Part shown: in pieces, positions 8,442-17,264 of the stretch
Position numbering within the stretch: position 1 is the stretch's first letter
Layout: each line of letters opens with the position of its first letter
Translations under genes and position numbers: made by a program
The notes under the pieces: model-generated
Told to the model about the DNA's origin: nothing
What the model saw: the letters and a program-made list of their open reading frames with translations, nothing else
Databases searched by the model: none
Origin: Candidatus Hadarchaeales archaeon
GTDB lineage: Archaea; Hadarchaeota; Hadarchaeia; Hadarchaeales; WYZ-LMO6
Reading direction: 5' to 3'
DNA: 64,000 nucleotides
Assembly (NCBI GenBank): GCA_038736355.1
Contig: JAVYML010000001.1
Location: 368,908 to 432,907, forward strand

Positions 8442-8944
8442 CCCTCACCTCCTTGCTGGGCCGGTCCCACGGGAGAGGGCAGGGGAAGGGTAACTTCTAT
8501 TTTTCCCTCCTCCTCCACGGGCACGAGATAACTGGGAGTCCTCACCCTCTGCTCCCCTATCTTCACATGGCCGTGGATGATCAACTGCCTGGCCTGGCGT
8601 GGGGTCCTGGCCAGTCCCTTCCTGTAAACCACCGTCTGCAACCTCCTCTCCAGCAGGTCTTCCACCGTGAGGCTGAGCACGTCGTCTAGGGTGGCATTCT
8701 CCCCCACCAGACCGTATTTCCTTAGCCTATCCAACAACTGTCTGGTCTCCAGCTCCGCCTGTTTGCCGCTCAAAGCCAACAACCTCCTGGCCTGCCTCCT
8801 CCATCCCCTGAGAATGGCCGCGGTCTTCCATATTTCCTTCTTCCTCCTCAAACCGTACTTCCTGAGGAGGACATCCTCCGCATCCATCCTCTGTTTGTCC
8901 CAGGGATGGCGCGGTCTGCTGTATTTCTTCCTCTGCCTCTTCAC
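8438..8944 (-). CDS. rps4: 30S ribosomal protein S4
   Basis: Ribosomal protein uS4, 168 residues, an early assembly protein binding the 16S five-way junction. The S4 RNA-binding domain is visible at about 105-160 ([30 protein letters not shown]), preceded by the archaeal basic N-terminus. The start is GTG, preceded by GGTGAGGGA as a strong ribosome-binding site and separated by four bases from the S13 stop. Confidence 0.97.
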   Translation of the reverse strand: MKRQRKKYSRPRHPWDKQRMDAEDVLLRKYGLRRKKEIWKTAAILRGWRRQARRLLALSGKQAELETRQLLDRLRKYGLVGENATLDDVLSLTVEDLLERRLQTVVYRKGLARTPRQARQLIIHGHVKIGEQRVRTPSYLVPVEEEGKIEVTLPLPSPVGPAQQGGEG

Positions 8945-8948
8945 TCCC

Positions 8949-9461
8949 TCACCCCTTCTTTTCCTCCTTCTTCTTTTCCTTCTTCTCCTTGGCCTTCGCA
9001 GCCTCCTCCTTTATCCTGGTCTCCTTCCTCTTCACACCCACCGTCATTCCCTTCCTACCGGTAGTCCTGGTCCTCTGACCCCTCACGGGGAGTCCCAACT
9101 CATGCCTTATTCCCCTCCTGCTCCTGATCTTGCGCTCCAATCCTATGTCTCCCTGGATGGCCATCTCCAGGTCAGGTCCTATGAGATGGAGGTCCTTTCC
9201 CGTTTCATAATCTTTTCTCCGGTTGAGCATCCAGGAGGGGATCCCATATTTGGCGGGATCCCTGAGCACCTCTTCCAGCTTTTTCAGGGTCTCCTCATCC
9301 AGAGAACCCAGCTTTTCCGAGGGATTCACCCCCACGGCCAGGGCAGCGGCCCTGGCAAAGGCCGGCCCCACTCCCTTCAGTTCGGAGAGGGCCCACTGCA
9401 CGGATTTCTCTCCCGGCAGATCCTTGTAAATCATCCTCACGATGTGTTTGAACTCAGCCAT
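8949..9461 (-). CDS. rps13: 30S ribosomal protein S13
   Basis: Ribosomal protein uS13, first gene of the S13-S4-S11-RpoD operon. The body has [16 protein letters not shown], the GVGPAFARA helix-hairpin-helix, and [23 protein letters not shown], the conserved C-terminal rRNA/tRNA contact. The tail is lysine-rich ([12 protein letters not shown]). I start at the ATG at 9461 (MAEFKHIVR) rather than seven codons upstream, because CTTATAAG lies 24-31 bases before it, fitting a leaderless message. Confidence 0.96.
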   Translation of the reverse strand: MAEFKHIVRMIYKDLPGEKSVQWALSELKGVGPAFARAAALAVGVNPSEKLGSLDEETLKKLEEVLRDPAKYGIPSWMLNRRKDYETGKDLHLIGPDLEMAIQGDIGLERKIRSRRGIRHELGLPVRGQRTRTTGRKGMTVGVKRKETRIKEEAAKAKEKKEKKKEEKKG

Positions 9462-9484
9462 TACGAAAACTCTAAAAACCAAAA

Positions 9485-9492
9485 CTTATAAG
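9485..9492 (-). promoter_or_regulatory. TATA box of S13 operon
   Basis: Palindromic CTTATAAG centred about 27 bases upstream of the S13 ATG, in the gap between tRNA-Ser and S13. It is the likely promoter of rps13-rps4-rps11-rpoD. Confidence 0.55.
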
Positions 9493-9513
9493 ACAATACC
9501 CTTCTCCCCAAGG

Positions 9514-9598
9514 CGCCGGGGGAGGGATTTGAACCCTCGAGACCCAAAGGGTCACACGCTCTCCAGGCGTGCGCCTTACCTGGCTAGGCTACCCCGGC
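9514..9598 (-). tRNA. tRNA-Ser (anticodon GGA)
   Basis: Class II tRNA on the minus strand. The acceptor GCCGGGG pairs with CCCCGGC, and the anticodon stem CACGC/GCGTG encloses the loop CTGGAGA, giving GGA. A long variable arm (GACCCTTTGGGTC) and the T-loop TTCAAAT are present. Discriminator is G; the full CCA is not encoded. Confidence 0.95.
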
Positions 9599-9663
9599 CC
9601 ACTCCCTTCGGTGAGGCAGAGTAAAAAGGCTAACTTTAAACTTTGCCTTTCGAAGGGAGGGGG

Positions 9664-10839
9664 ATGCGGATAGCGGTACTGGGGGGAGCCGGACACATAG
9701 GCTCGGGTGTGGTACGGGAACTCTCCAGACTTGCACCGGAAGTCGACCTCGTCGTGGCCGACAAGGACCTGGAAAGGGCCAAGAGTCTTTGCGAGGAAGT
9801 GGGGGGTCGTGCCTCCCCCAAGCAGGTGGATGCCAATGACTTCTCCAGTTTGGCGGAGGTCTTGAGGGGGGTGGATGTGGCCGTGAACACCATAGGACCC
9901 TATTACCTGTATGGGGCCAAGGTTCTCCGTTCCGCCATCAAAACGGGTACCTGCCTTGTGGATGTGGACGATGATTACGACGCCACGGAGGAATGCCTCT
10001 CCCTACACGGGGAGGCCGAGAGGGCGGGTGTACTCGCCATCATAGGACTGGGGGCCACCCCCGGTCTCCTGAACCTCCTCGCTAAGTACGGGGCGACGGG
10101 ACTGGAAGTGGAGGAGATACACACCGCTTGGGCTTGGACGGGAGTGGATCCGGAAATGGGTCCAGCCATCATCTCCCATTACTTCCATGCCATCACCGGT
10201 GAAATCGTGACCTATCGGGAGGGAAAGTGGGAGAAGGTAAAGGCCCTTTCCGAACCGGAAGTGGTGGCCTTTCCTCCTCCCGTGGGTGAGCAAAGGGTCT
10301 ATCACGTGGGACATCCCGAACCCGTAACGCTCCCCAGGTACATCCATGGGGTAAAGACGGTCACCAACAAGGGAACGATTTGGCCCTCTTTCCTCGCGGA
10401 CCTGGCCAAGACTTTCGCCGAGGTGGGCCTCACCAGCCTGAAGGAATTGAGTTTGAGGGGGGTTTCCGTTCCCCTCCGTGAAATCCTGGTCCAGCTGACG
10501 CTCAACCTGACCGACTTCGCTCCCCCGGAGCTCTTGGAAAGGGCCCAGGAGGAACTGGAAAAGCTGGGAGAGTACTCGCTGGGCGTGGCCTTGAGGGCCG
10601 AGGTCAGGGGGAAAGAAGGAGGGAAAAGGGTGAGAAGGATCTACGGGATAGTCTGCCCTTCCGCCGTGGTCGCCACGGCCCTTCCAGCCGCCCTTGGGGC
10701 TTTGGGGATTGCCAGGGGAGGGATCGAGGGAAAGGGGGTCTTCCCACCCGAGGGGATCATCGAACCACGGAGTTTCCTCCGCGAGGTGGGGAAAAGGATA
10801 GAGATCTTCGAAACGGAAGAAAGGTGGGGGAAGCTCTAA
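9664..10839 (+). CDS. saccharopine dehydrogenase-like NAD(P) oxidoreductase
   Basis: Member of the saccharopine dehydrogenase/homospermidine synthase-like family, 391 residues. The N-terminal Rossmann fold shows VLGGAGHIGSGVVREL (about 5-20), then DLVVADKD and VNTIGPYYLYG. The substrate cannot be told from sequence; relatives include lysine-pathway and carboxynorspermidine enzymes. I use the ATG at 9664, which has GGGAGG just before it and a TTTAAA box at about 9635; the upstream TTG at 9643 is less likely. It is the only plus-strand gene between two minus-strand ribosomal operons, and its stop overlaps that of the TPR gene by four bases. Confidence 0.8.
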   Translation: MRIAVLGGAGHIGSGVVRELSRLAPEVDLVVADKDLERAKSLCEEVGGRASPKQVDANDFSSLAEVLRGVDVAVNTIGPYYLYGAKVLRSAIKTGTCLVDVDDDYDATEECLSLHGEAERAGVLAIIGLGATPGLLNLLAKYGATGLEVEEIHTAWAWTGVDPEMGPAIISHYFHAITGEIVTYREGKWEKVKALSEPEVVAFPPPVGEQRVYHVGHPEPVTLPRYIHGVKTVTNKGTIWPSFLADLAKTFAEVGLTSLKELSLRGVSVPLREILVQLTLNLTDFAPPELLERAQEELEKLGEYSLGVALRAEVRGKEGGKRVRRIYGIVCPSAVVATALPAALGALGIARGGIEGKGVFPPEGIIEPRSFLREVGKRIEIFETEERWGKL

Positions 10840-11462
10840 TCCCTTCCGAGATTTTCCACTTCCTTTCGTCTCCCTTCCACAACCCTTAGGGACTCGAAGT
10901 CACCCACCCTTCTGAAATACCTTTCCGCCCTCTCCAATGCCCAAAGGGCATCGGAAAGATCTCCCCTCTTCATGTGCCCTTCGGCACATTTCATCCAGGC
11001 TTCCCCAGGCTTACGATAATTTTTCCCCATCCCCACGAGCTCGGCCGCCCTTTCATAGGAATCCGCGGCCTTAAAGAAATCTCCCCTCTTCTCCCACTTC
11101 TCAGCCAAGACCTCATAAACTTCAAAGGCCCTTCCCTTCCTTCCCGCCCTCCTCCAGCATCTGGCGGCTTCCAGCAGGAAAAGGGCCGCAAGCTCCATAC
11201 TCCCGCCCCTCTCGGCCATCCCCGCTGCCTTCCGGTATATCCCAGCCGCCGCCCCCCACCTCTCCTCCTTCTCCAACAACCTACCCAGTTGGCAAAGTCC
11301 GTAGGAGGCAAGGAAGTAGCTACCCTTTTTCCCTTTGAGTCTCGCATAATTCCTCCAAAGCTTCTCCGCATCCTTCAGTTCTCCCCTTCCCTCGGCTTCC
11401 AGTGCCTCCCTCTCTTCCTCCCTAGAACGTTCGTAGTCCCCACGGGTTTTTCCCCCGGGCAA
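10836..11462 (-). CDS. TPR-repeat protein, function unknown
   Basis: All-helical protein of 208 residues made of about four to five degenerate tetratricopeptide-like repeats, for example AAGIYRKAAGMAERGG, AFEVYEVLAEKWEKRGD, AADSYERAAELVG and ALWALERAERYFRRVGD, each with the A..YE.A pattern. Such solenoids bind partner proteins. It starts with TTG five bases after the Cbf5 stop, so it is the last gene of the spc-type operon and may be linked to ribosome or RNP work, but nothing in the sequence shows this. Confidence 0.7.
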   Translation of the reverse strand: MPGGKTRGDYERSREEEREALEAEGRGELKDAEKLWRNYARLKGKKGSYFLASYGLCQLGRLLEKEERWGAAAGIYRKAAGMAERGGSMELAALFLLEAARCWRRAGRKGRAFEVYEVLAEKWEKRGDFFKAADSYERAAELVGMGKNYRKPGEAWMKCAEGHMKRGDLSDALWALERAERYFRRVGDFESLRVVEGRRKEVENLGRD

Positions 11463-11466
11463 AGGC

Positions 11467-12453
11467 TCACTTCCATTTCCTCGGATAGGTACCGGGAGAC
11501 ATCACCACCCTCTCGGGCTTCGCCACTATTCCATGGTCTGCTTCCCAAATCTGTTTGGAGGTTTGCGTGGCCCTCGCCAGGCAAACGAGTTCCCCCTTCA
11601 AGGTCATCACCGCCACCAGATCACCGGGTGAAATCCCCGTCTCCACCCTGAGCACGCCGGGAGCAGCCAGGGCCGCACCATGACAGAGGGCATCCACCGC
11701 CCCATCCCTTATCACCAGCTTGGGGAGGTGACCCACTGCCGCTTCCACGGGTAGCACGGTTTTCCTCAACCATTTTTCCTCACCTTCCTCCTTCCAGAAG
11801 GCATAGGCATCGGCAACATCCTGCAGCTTCACCAGCGTACCGTCCTCGGTGAAGGGTCCCGTCCTCGTCCTCCTCAGCTCCTTCATGTGGGCACCGCAGC
11901 CGAGGGCAAGCCCGAGGTCAAAGCAATACTTCCTGAGGTAGGTACCCGCCTCACATCCCACCCTCAGGAGGACGTTCCTCCCCTCCCTTTCCAGGATCTC
12001 GGCATAGTAGATCTTCCTCTTCCTGAGCTTCCTCCTCACCGCCGCCCTCATGGGGGGACGCTGGTAAATCTCCCCCTCGAACTCCCCAATTACCTCCCTC
12101 AACCTCGCTTCCGGAACATCACCGTGGAGATGGAGGAGGCAAACGTACTCCTTACCGGCGGGTAGGAGGGCCTGGAGGACCTTGGTGGCATCCTCCAGGG
12201 CTATGGGGAGAATGCCGCTCACGGAGGGGTCCAGAGTACCCGAGTGACCCGCCTTTTTCCTCTCCATTATCGTCTTGACCCAGGAAACCACCTCGTGGGA
12301 AGTGGGACCCACGGGCTTGTCCAGGTTCAACACCCCCAGCCTGAGATGGTCCGTGATGGGGCGCTGGGAAGGGGGACAGCCGTACCTCTCGTCCGTTACG
12401 TCCTCGGCCCTGACCAAAACTTCCCTCTTGGAGAGGAAGGGTAGCTCCTTCAA
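11467..12453 (-). CDS. cbf5: Cbf5, H/ACA RNP pseudouridine synthase
   Basis: Catalytic subunit of H/ACA guide ribonucleoproteins, which isomerise uridine to pseudouridine in rRNA and can also make tRNA pseudouridine 55. The TruB-type core has GHSGTLDPSVSGILP with catalytic Asp at about residue 75, YVCLLHLHGD, and the GTYLRKYCFDLG motif. A PUA domain follows at about 235-310 (LPKLVIRDGAVDALCHGA). Length (328 aa) is normal for archaeal Cbf5. The start is TTG, overlapping the L14e stop, in the common archaeal order L34e-Cmk-L14e-Cbf5. Confidence 0.96.
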   Translation of the reverse strand: MKELPFLSKREVLVRAEDVTDERYGCPPSQRPITDHLRLGVLNLDKPVGPTSHEVVSWVKTIMERKKAGHSGTLDPSVSGILPIALEDATKVLQALLPAGKEYVCLLHLHGDVPEARLREVIGEFEGEIYQRPPMRAAVRRKLRKRKIYYAEILEREGRNVLLRVGCEAGTYLRKYCFDLGLALGCGAHMKELRRTRTGPFTEDGTLVKLQDVADAYAFWKEEGEEKWLRKTVLPVEAAVGHLPKLVIRDGAVDALCHGAALAAPGVLRVETGISPGDLVAVMTLKGELVCLARATQTSKQIWEADHGIVAKPERVVMSPGTYPRKWK

Positions 12454-12701
12454 GCACCTTTCCCCTTCTCCCCTGCACTCGAGAGGGCTTCTTCCAGGAG
12501 TCTTATCACCTCTCCGTCATCCACCTTGGGGGGAAGGTCCAGCTTCAGGTTCAGGGGTTCCAGATGCTTGACGTTGCACCTCCTCCTCTTCACCCCCTTT
12601 CCCACCACCACCACGTAGGTATCGTCCAGTACCTCCACCACCACGCACTTCCTTCCCGCCTCCTTTCCCGCCAACTTAACACACACCCTTCCCACTTCCA
12701 C
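12450..12701 (-). CDS. rpl14e: 50S ribosomal protein L14e
   Basis: Archaeal/eukaryotic ribosomal protein eL14 (83 aa), a KOW-type SH3 barrel: VGRVCVKLAGKEAGRKCVVV then DTYVVVVGKGVKRRRCNVKHLEPL. The start is GTG and overlaps the end of cmk by 26 bases. It sits between cmk and cbf5 as in many archaea. Confidence 0.93.
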   Translation of the reverse strand: MEVGRVCVKLAGKEAGRKCVVVEVLDDTYVVVVGKGVKRRRCNVKHLEPLNLKLDLPPKVDDGEVIRLLEEALSSAGEKGKGA

Positions 12702-13215
12702 TTTCCTTCCTCCTCGCCAATCTTTCCAGTATTTCCACTTCCTCCTCCACCTCCAACCTGGCGGTGTTGATCACCAGGTCGAAAATGGAGAGATCGTCTA
12801 TATCTATGCCGTAGAGCTCCTTAAACCGTTTTCTCTCGCTTTCCTCCCTCGCCAGCGTCTCCTCCCTCACCTCCTGCAGGTCCCTCCCTTCCCTCTCCGC
12901 TATCCTCCTCACCCTCACCTCAAGGGGGGCCGTGAAGAGGACCCTGAGATCCGCCCCCTTCACCATCCATCCCGCGAGCCTTCCATCCACCACTGCCTCC
13001 CCCTTCACCTCCCCCAGCCTCCGGTCTATTTCCAAGTCTATCTCGGGATGTTTTTCCGCATATTCCGAGAATTCCTTGAGATCCATCCCCTTCTCCTCCG
13101 CCATGCGCCTGAAGATCTCCCCTGCGGAGAGGTGCCTGAGTCCCAGTCTCTTTGCCAGTTCCTTAGCCACCGTGCTCTTTCCCGCTCCGTGATCCCCGCT
13201 TATGGCGATGAGCAA
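12676..13215 (-). CDS. cmk: cytidylate kinase
   Basis: Archaeal-type CMP kinase, 179 residues, which phosphorylates CMP/dCMP with ATP. P-loop GDHGAGKST at about 7-15, HLSAGEIFRRMAEEKGMD (substrate-binding helix), and DGRLAGWM as in the compact archaeal/clostridial form. A lid with arginines follows (RVRRIAEREGRD). It starts with TTG after GGTAGGTGAAG, eight bases from the L34e stop. Confidence 0.94.
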   Translation of the reverse strand: MLIAISGDHGAGKSTVAKELAKRLGLRHLSAGEIFRRMAEEKGMDLKEFSEYAEKHPEIDLEIDRRLGEVKGEAVVDGRLAGWMVKGADLRVLFTAPLEVRVRRIAEREGRDLQEVREETLAREESERKRFKELYGIDIDDLSIFDLVINTARLEVEEEVEILERLARRKESGSGKGVC

Positions 13216-13222
13216 GCTTCAC

Positions 13223-13471
13223 CTACCTCACGAGGCTCCTCAGGGCCTCCCTCGAGCACTCGGAACAGAGATCCGAGAAGGGTCTGTTTGCCCTCCTGGA
13301 AGAGCGGGGAAGACTTCCCGCCCTCCTGGGACTTCCGGGTAGGGGCCTTCCGCACTCCCTGCATCTGGGGAAGTCTCCCCTCCTATCCTCGTACCTTATC
13401 TTGGTCCTCCCCCCGGGAAGCCTGACGGGAACCTTCCTCTTGGCCCCCGTCCTCAGCCTGCGCGCCGGCAT
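13223..13471 (-). CDS. rpl34e: 50S ribosomal protein L34e
   Basis: Ribosomal protein eL34, 82 residues. A basic N-terminus (MPARRLRTGAKRKVPVRLPG) is followed by a zinc ribbon made of CRECGRPL and CSECSRE. The stop of the EMC3-like gene abuts the ATG. Confidence 0.93.
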   Translation of the reverse strand: MPARRLRTGAKRKVPVRLPGGRTKIRYEDRRGDFPRCRECGRPLPGSPRRAGSLPRSSRRANRPFSDLCSECSREALRSLVR

Positions 13472-14323
13472 TCAATCACCTATGAGCAGTCTCCTCCAGA
13501 GATGAGAGAAGGAGAAATAGGTTATAAAAAGCCACCCCACGAAGCCGCAGGAGGACCACTCCCCAAAGAAGGGGAGGGGAAGGGAAAAGGGGAGCCAAGC
13601 CATCACCCAACCCACATAGATCCTACTCAGGAGGGCCCAAAGGAGGAGCCAGGGAAAGAGGTAAACGAGCGTGGGACGGAAGCTCTCCCTCATCATTTCT
13701 CCCTGGAGGGAGAGGATGCGTCCCTGCTCCAGCATCATCTTGTGGACCTTCTTCATATCCTTCTTGCGTTGTGCCTCCCTCAGTTCCGCCTGCCAGGAAG
13801 CCACCTCCTCCCTTATCCTCCTCACCTTTTCCCAATTCACCATCCTCCTCGTGAGAAGGGTGACGAAGAGGGAAAAGAGGAGGGAGATGAGGAGCACTAA
13901 AGAGGTGGCATGTCGGTAGGTGAGGGGAACCTCCAGCCCCATCTTCGAAATCCCCTTCTCCAGCATGGAACGCAGGGAGAGGATGCCCCTTTCCGAAGGT
14001 TTGGAGAGGAGGTTTTCGAAGGTTTTGAGGATCTCGTTGTCCAGTTCGGGATCGAGGTTCTCCAGTACTGACCTCCAAGTCTGGTACTCCTCCTTTGCCC
14101 TTCCCAGGTGGTCTTTGGCCCCTTCCTCACTCCCATGTCTCAGGGAGAGGAGGGACTGATCCACCTCCCCCAGCATCGCCTTGGCAGGAGTTTCCTCCCG
14201 ATGGGAAAAAACCGCCCACAGGATGGAGGAGAGCGCCAGGAGTACCAGGAGGAAAACGGATATTTCCAGCAGCCTTCCCCCCTTGGCAGGGGAGGGCTGG
14301 GGAGGAGTGACTTCGGAGGACAT
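13472..14323 (-). CDS. EMC3/TMCO1 (DUF106) membrane insertase
   Basis: Archaeal member of the Oxa1/YidC superfamily (DUF106, EMC3/TMCO1), thought to help insert membrane proteins beside SecY. A first membrane helix (EISVFLLVLLALSSILWAVF) is followed by an external loop of about 110 residues, a second helix (SLVLLISLLFSLFVTLL), the typical charged cytosolic coiled coil (VRRIREEVASWQAELREAQRKKD with MKKVHKMMLEQ), and two C-terminal helices. The external loop is longer than usual for archaeal DUF106. I prefer the ATG at 14323, behind GGTGAGTGAG, to the GTG at 14335. It directly follows secY; adenylate kinase, often found between the two, is missing. Confidence 0.9.
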   Translation of the reverse strand: MSSEVTPPQPSPAKGGRLLEISVFLLVLLALSSILWAVFSHREETPAKAMLGEVDQSLLSLRHGSEEGAKDHLGRAKEEYQTWRSVLENLDPELDNEILKTFENLLSKPSERGILSLRSMLEKGISKMGLEVPLTYRHATSLVLLISLLFSLFVTLLTRRMVNWEKVRRIREEVASWQAELREAQRKKDMKKVHKMMLEQGRILSLQGEMMRESFRPTLVYLFPWLLLWALLSRIYVGWVMAWLPFSLPLPFFGEWSSCGFVGWLFITYFSFSHLWRRLLIGD

Positions 14324-14327
14324 GCTC

Positions 14328-15680
14328 TCACTCACCCAACAACCTCCTCAGGGCTGGGAACATCTCACTCACCCGCTCCCTGGCTATTTCTTCGTAGAGG
14401 CTATAAGTAATGCCCACCGCCAGCAGGATACCCGTTCCCGATCCCAGGGCTCCCAGGAAATCGGCCAGGGCGGAAAGGGAACCTATGACCAAACCACTCA
14501 GGATCGTGAGACCCCCGATGTACCTGGAGAGGAACTGTTCCATCACCCTCACATCCCTCCTGAAACCCGGGATGAGGAAACCGGCTTCATCCAGACTCTC
14601 CGCCACTTCCCTCGGTCCCATTCCCGCCAGGGAAACCCAAAGGACACTGAAGGCCACGCAAAGGGAGACCAGGAGGAGGAAATAGATGAGGGTCCTCATC
14701 GGGTCTCCGAGGACTTCCGTGAGTCCTCGGGGAGCGTTCAGGTAGGGATCCATGAAGCGGAGGCGGGGAAGGAAATAGGTCAAGAGCCTGAGATTGGCAA
14801 AAACCGCCATGGCCAGGATCACGGGTATAACCGAGGTGTACATGAATTTCAGGGGATACCTCCCCCTGATCCCCCCGAACCTCCCGTAGGCAAGGGGTAT
14901 CTCCACCCTCATGCTCTCCACGTAAACCGCCACCAGGAAGACTCCCACGGTAGCTATTACCCCGAGCATATTCGCCCCTCCCCTCGTGAAGGCCTCCGAC
15001 AGGGGACCTCCCGAGAGGAGGGTGCTGAAGAAGAAGGGAAGGGCCCCTATCAGCTCCCCTCCATAGGTGAAGGGGGAAAGGGCCTGCCAGATCACCTCCG
15101 TGGCCACCCCGCCCACGATGAACAAACCTATCCCGCTTCCAAAACCGTACTTGGAAACCAGCTCGTCCAAATACATCACCACCACTGCCCCGAGTACGAG
15201 CTGGCCGAGTACGAGCATCTTCGTCTCGAGGGGAAGGGGATTCCCTCCACGGGTGTACCATCCCCCCATCACCAGTGCCCCTCCTTGGAAGATCGCCATG
15301 AAGATGGCGAAGAGCTTCTGTACACCCGTGAAGAGGGCCCTATCCTCCCTCTCCCTCAGATCCAAACCTATGAGTTTTGCCCCCACCAGCAGTTGCATGA
15401 TGATGCCCGCCGTCACGATGGGTCCTATTCCTAGCTCCACCAGGCTTCCGGCATGGCTCGCCAGCACATACCTGAGGGCCCCGAAGAAGCTCTGAATGGG
15501 TTTTTCTACCCCATAAAGGGGGATCTGGGTCATCACCAGGAAGAGCAGGAGGGCGAGAGCACTCCAGAGGAACTTCTCCCTGAAGGAAACATGCCTCTTG
15601 GGAACCTCCACCTCGGGGAGGAATCTCAGGACGGGCTTGAAAACGTAGAGTCTGGACTTAGGCTTCGCTTCCTGATTCAT
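14328..15680 (-). CDS. secY: preprotein translocase subunit SecY
   Basis: Pore-forming subunit of the Sec translocon, 450 residues with about ten membrane helices. Helices begin with FLWSALALLLFLVMTQIPLYG and the plug/pore region follows (LELGIGPIVTAGIIMQLLVG). The ring-like KFMYTSVIPVILAMAVFANL helix and the cytosolic loops with basic residues (GRYPLKF) are characteristic. It overlaps the L15 end by 23 bases and its stop overlaps the start region of the DUF106 gene. Confidence 0.98.
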   Translation of the reverse strand: MNQEAKPKSRLYVFKPVLRFLPEVEVPKRHVSFREKFLWSALALLLFLVMTQIPLYGVEKPIQSFFGALRYVLASHAGSLVELGIGPIVTAGIIMQLLVGAKLIGLDLREREDRALFTGVQKLFAIFMAIFQGGALVMGGWYTRGGNPLPLETKMLVLGQLVLGAVVVMYLDELVSKYGFGSGIGLFIVGGVATEVIWQALSPFTYGGELIGALPFFFSTLLSGGPLSEAFTRGGANMLGVIATVGVFLVAVYVESMRVEIPLAYGRFGGIRGRYPLKFMYTSVIPVILAMAVFANLRLLTYFLPRLRFMDPYLNAPRGLTEVLGDPMRTLIYFLLLVSLCVAFSVLWVSLAGMGPREVAESLDEAGFLIPGFRRDVRVMEQFLSRYIGGLTILSGLVIGSLSALADFLGALGSGTGILLAVGITYSLYEEIARERVSEMFPALRRLLGE

Positions 15681-16116
15681 CGGCCGACTCCCCTATCACC
15701 AGACCTCCAGCCCCTTCTATCTTGGCCCTCGCCAGCTCGGTCACATAGGGTGCCTTGAGTTCCAGTGCGTGCTCCACCTTTCCCCCTCCAAGCACCTTCT
15801 CCACCCCAAGCTTCGTCACATCCACCGCTATCCTCTCCCCCTTCCTCTCGGCGATACCCTTCTCCAGGAGCTCCTCTATCCTCTCGTCTATCTCCCCCAC
15901 GTTGATGGCCACCGGTTCGGGTCTCTCCACGGGAACAAAGCCATGTTTACCGAAGTGATCGGGGAAATACTTCAGGATGTAGCTCCACTTCTGTTTGTGT
16001 CCCCCGCTCCATCCCTTTCCACCCTTTTCTCCACTCCCCCTTCCCCTCTTCGCGCATCCCCGTCCATGCGTTCTTCCGTCGTACTTCCTGGCCTTCCTCC
16101 TCCTCCTGACCACCAT
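15658..16116 (-). CDS. rpl15: 50S ribosomal protein L15
   Basis: Ribosomal protein uL15 of the archaeal/eukaryal (L27a) type, 152 residues. The glycine/arginine-rich N-terminal extension (RTHGRGCAKRGRGSGEKGG) enters 23S rRNA, and the C-terminal globular part has YVTELARAKIEGAGG. Start ATG behind GGTGGGAGG. Confidence 0.96.
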   Translation of the reverse strand: MVVRRRRKARKYDGRTHGRGCAKRGRGSGEKGGKGWSGGHKQKWSYILKYFPDHFGKHGFVPVERPEPVAINVGEIDERIEELLEKGIAERKGERIAVDVTKLGVEKVLGGGKVEHALELKAPYVTELARAKIEGAGGLVIGESADESGSEA

Positions 16117-16125
16117 CCTCCCACC

Positions 16126-16593
16126 TCAGATCATCCTCATGAGCAGCTCGTTGATGGCCTCCCCCCTATAACCCAGGTCCCCCCCTTCCTTCACCGACTT
16201 CTTGATGGCCCTGTAGCCTCCCCTCGGGGGGTGAAGTCTGAAAACCTTCTTGAGTCCGGGCAAATCCTTCACCCAAACCTTACCACCCAGCAGGGCATCG
16301 GCCAGTTCTTCGAGGGAAGAAAATCCCCATTCCCTCACCCTCTCCTCCGTGAGGGGAAGTTCCCCCCTTATTCTCCCCCTCTTCTTCAGCAGGTGGAGGA
16401 GGGTTTCCCTGTTGATCTCCCCCCAAGTCACCATATCCTTAACTTTCTTCAACATTCCCTTCTCCGAGTCCCCTCCCCTGAGCAGGACACAATGGTTCAC
16501 CCTCGTAAGGCCCAGCATCCTGAGGGTATCCAGCATCTCCCTTCTGACCTTGATGTTCCCCCTGAGCCTCACCACTGCCAAAAGCTCAGCCAC
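16126..16593 (-). CDS. rpl30: 50S ribosomal protein L30
   Basis: Ribosomal protein uL30 in its longer archaeal form. LLAVVRLRGNIKVRREMLDTL and MLGLTRVNHCVLL form the L30 core; the extension ends in HPPRGGYRAIKKSVKEGGDLGYRG as in archaeal L30/eukaryal L7. I start at the GTG at 16593, with GGGAGGGGAG five bases upstream; an earlier GTG at 16617 would overlap S5 by 32 bases. Confidence 0.93.
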   Translation of the reverse strand: MAELLAVVRLRGNIKVRREMLDTLRMLGLTRVNHCVLLRGGDSEKGMLKKVKDMVTWGEINRETLLHLLKKRGRIRGELPLTEERVREWGFSSLEELADALLGGKVWVKDLPGLKKVFRLHPPRGGYRAIKKSVKEGGDLGYRGEAINELLMRMI

Positions 16594-17260
16594 CGGTCTC
16601 CCCTCCCGATCCCTCACCCGTGGGGCCCAGGTGGATCCCCTTTTTCCTCCCCACGAGTGCTATCCTCGTAATGTTTTTGAGGGCTTCCAGCGTGGCCATG
16701 GAAAAGTTGATGGTGGTCCTAGTTTCCCCCCTCGAAAAGGTCCAGGCATCCTTTACCCCCGCCAGCTCCAACACCGTCTTGGGAACTTCCGAGGCCACCA
16801 GACCCAAGCCCCTGGGGGCGGGTTTTATGGTGATCTCCACACTTCCCCACTTCCCCTTTCCCTGCACGGGCACGGAATGGGGTCTGTCACACATGCACTC
16901 CCAGCTGCCACATCCCCTCGCTATCTCCACCAAGTTCATCTTTGCCGTGACGGTGGCCTTCCTTATCGCCTCCCTTATCTCCCTCGCGCTGTTGTGTCCC
17001 ACCCCTACCAGGCCATCCTTATTCCCCACCGCCACCAGCACCCTGTACTTCGTCCTCCTCCCCGACTTGTGCATGCGCTGTACGAAGCTTATGGAAAGGA
17101 TCCTCTCCTCCAAGTTGGGGGCCAAAAATTCCACTATTTCCGGTTCCTTGATGGGTATACCCTTCCTGAGGATCTCGGAAAGACTCTTCACCCTTCCCTC
17201 CTTGACCTCCCTTCCCAACGCCGTCTTCGGTTCCCAAGTCTCCAAGGTAGGTTTCTCCAT
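16586..17260 (-). CDS. rps5: 30S ribosomal protein S5
   Basis: Ribosomal protein uS5, 224 residues, in the decoding and mRNA-entry region. The N-terminal double-stranded RNA-binding fold (FVQRMHKSGRRTKYRVLVAVGN then GLVGVGHNSARE) and the C-terminal part (KPAPRGLGLVASEVPKTVLELAGVKD) are clear. The archaeal insert with CGSWECMC is present. I use the ATG at 17260 behind GGTGAAGTG; a GTG 12 bases upstream is also possible. Confidence 0.96.
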   Translation of the reverse strand: MEKPTLETWEPKTALGREVKEGRVKSLSEILRKGIPIKEPEIVEFLAPNLEERILSISFVQRMHKSGRRTKYRVLVAVGNKDGLVGVGHNSAREIREAIRKATVTAKMNLVEIARGCGSWECMCDRPHSVPVQGKGKWGSVEITIKPAPRGLGLVASEVPKTVLELAGVKDAWTFSRGETRTTINFSMATLEALKNITRIALVGRKKGIHLGPTGEGSGGETGG

Positions 17261-17264
17261 CACT

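Noticed and set aside
14181-15434. 417-codon plus-strand frame opposite secY
   Set aside because: Proline-, glutamine- and histidine-rich with no domain; secY on the other strand is unmistakable.
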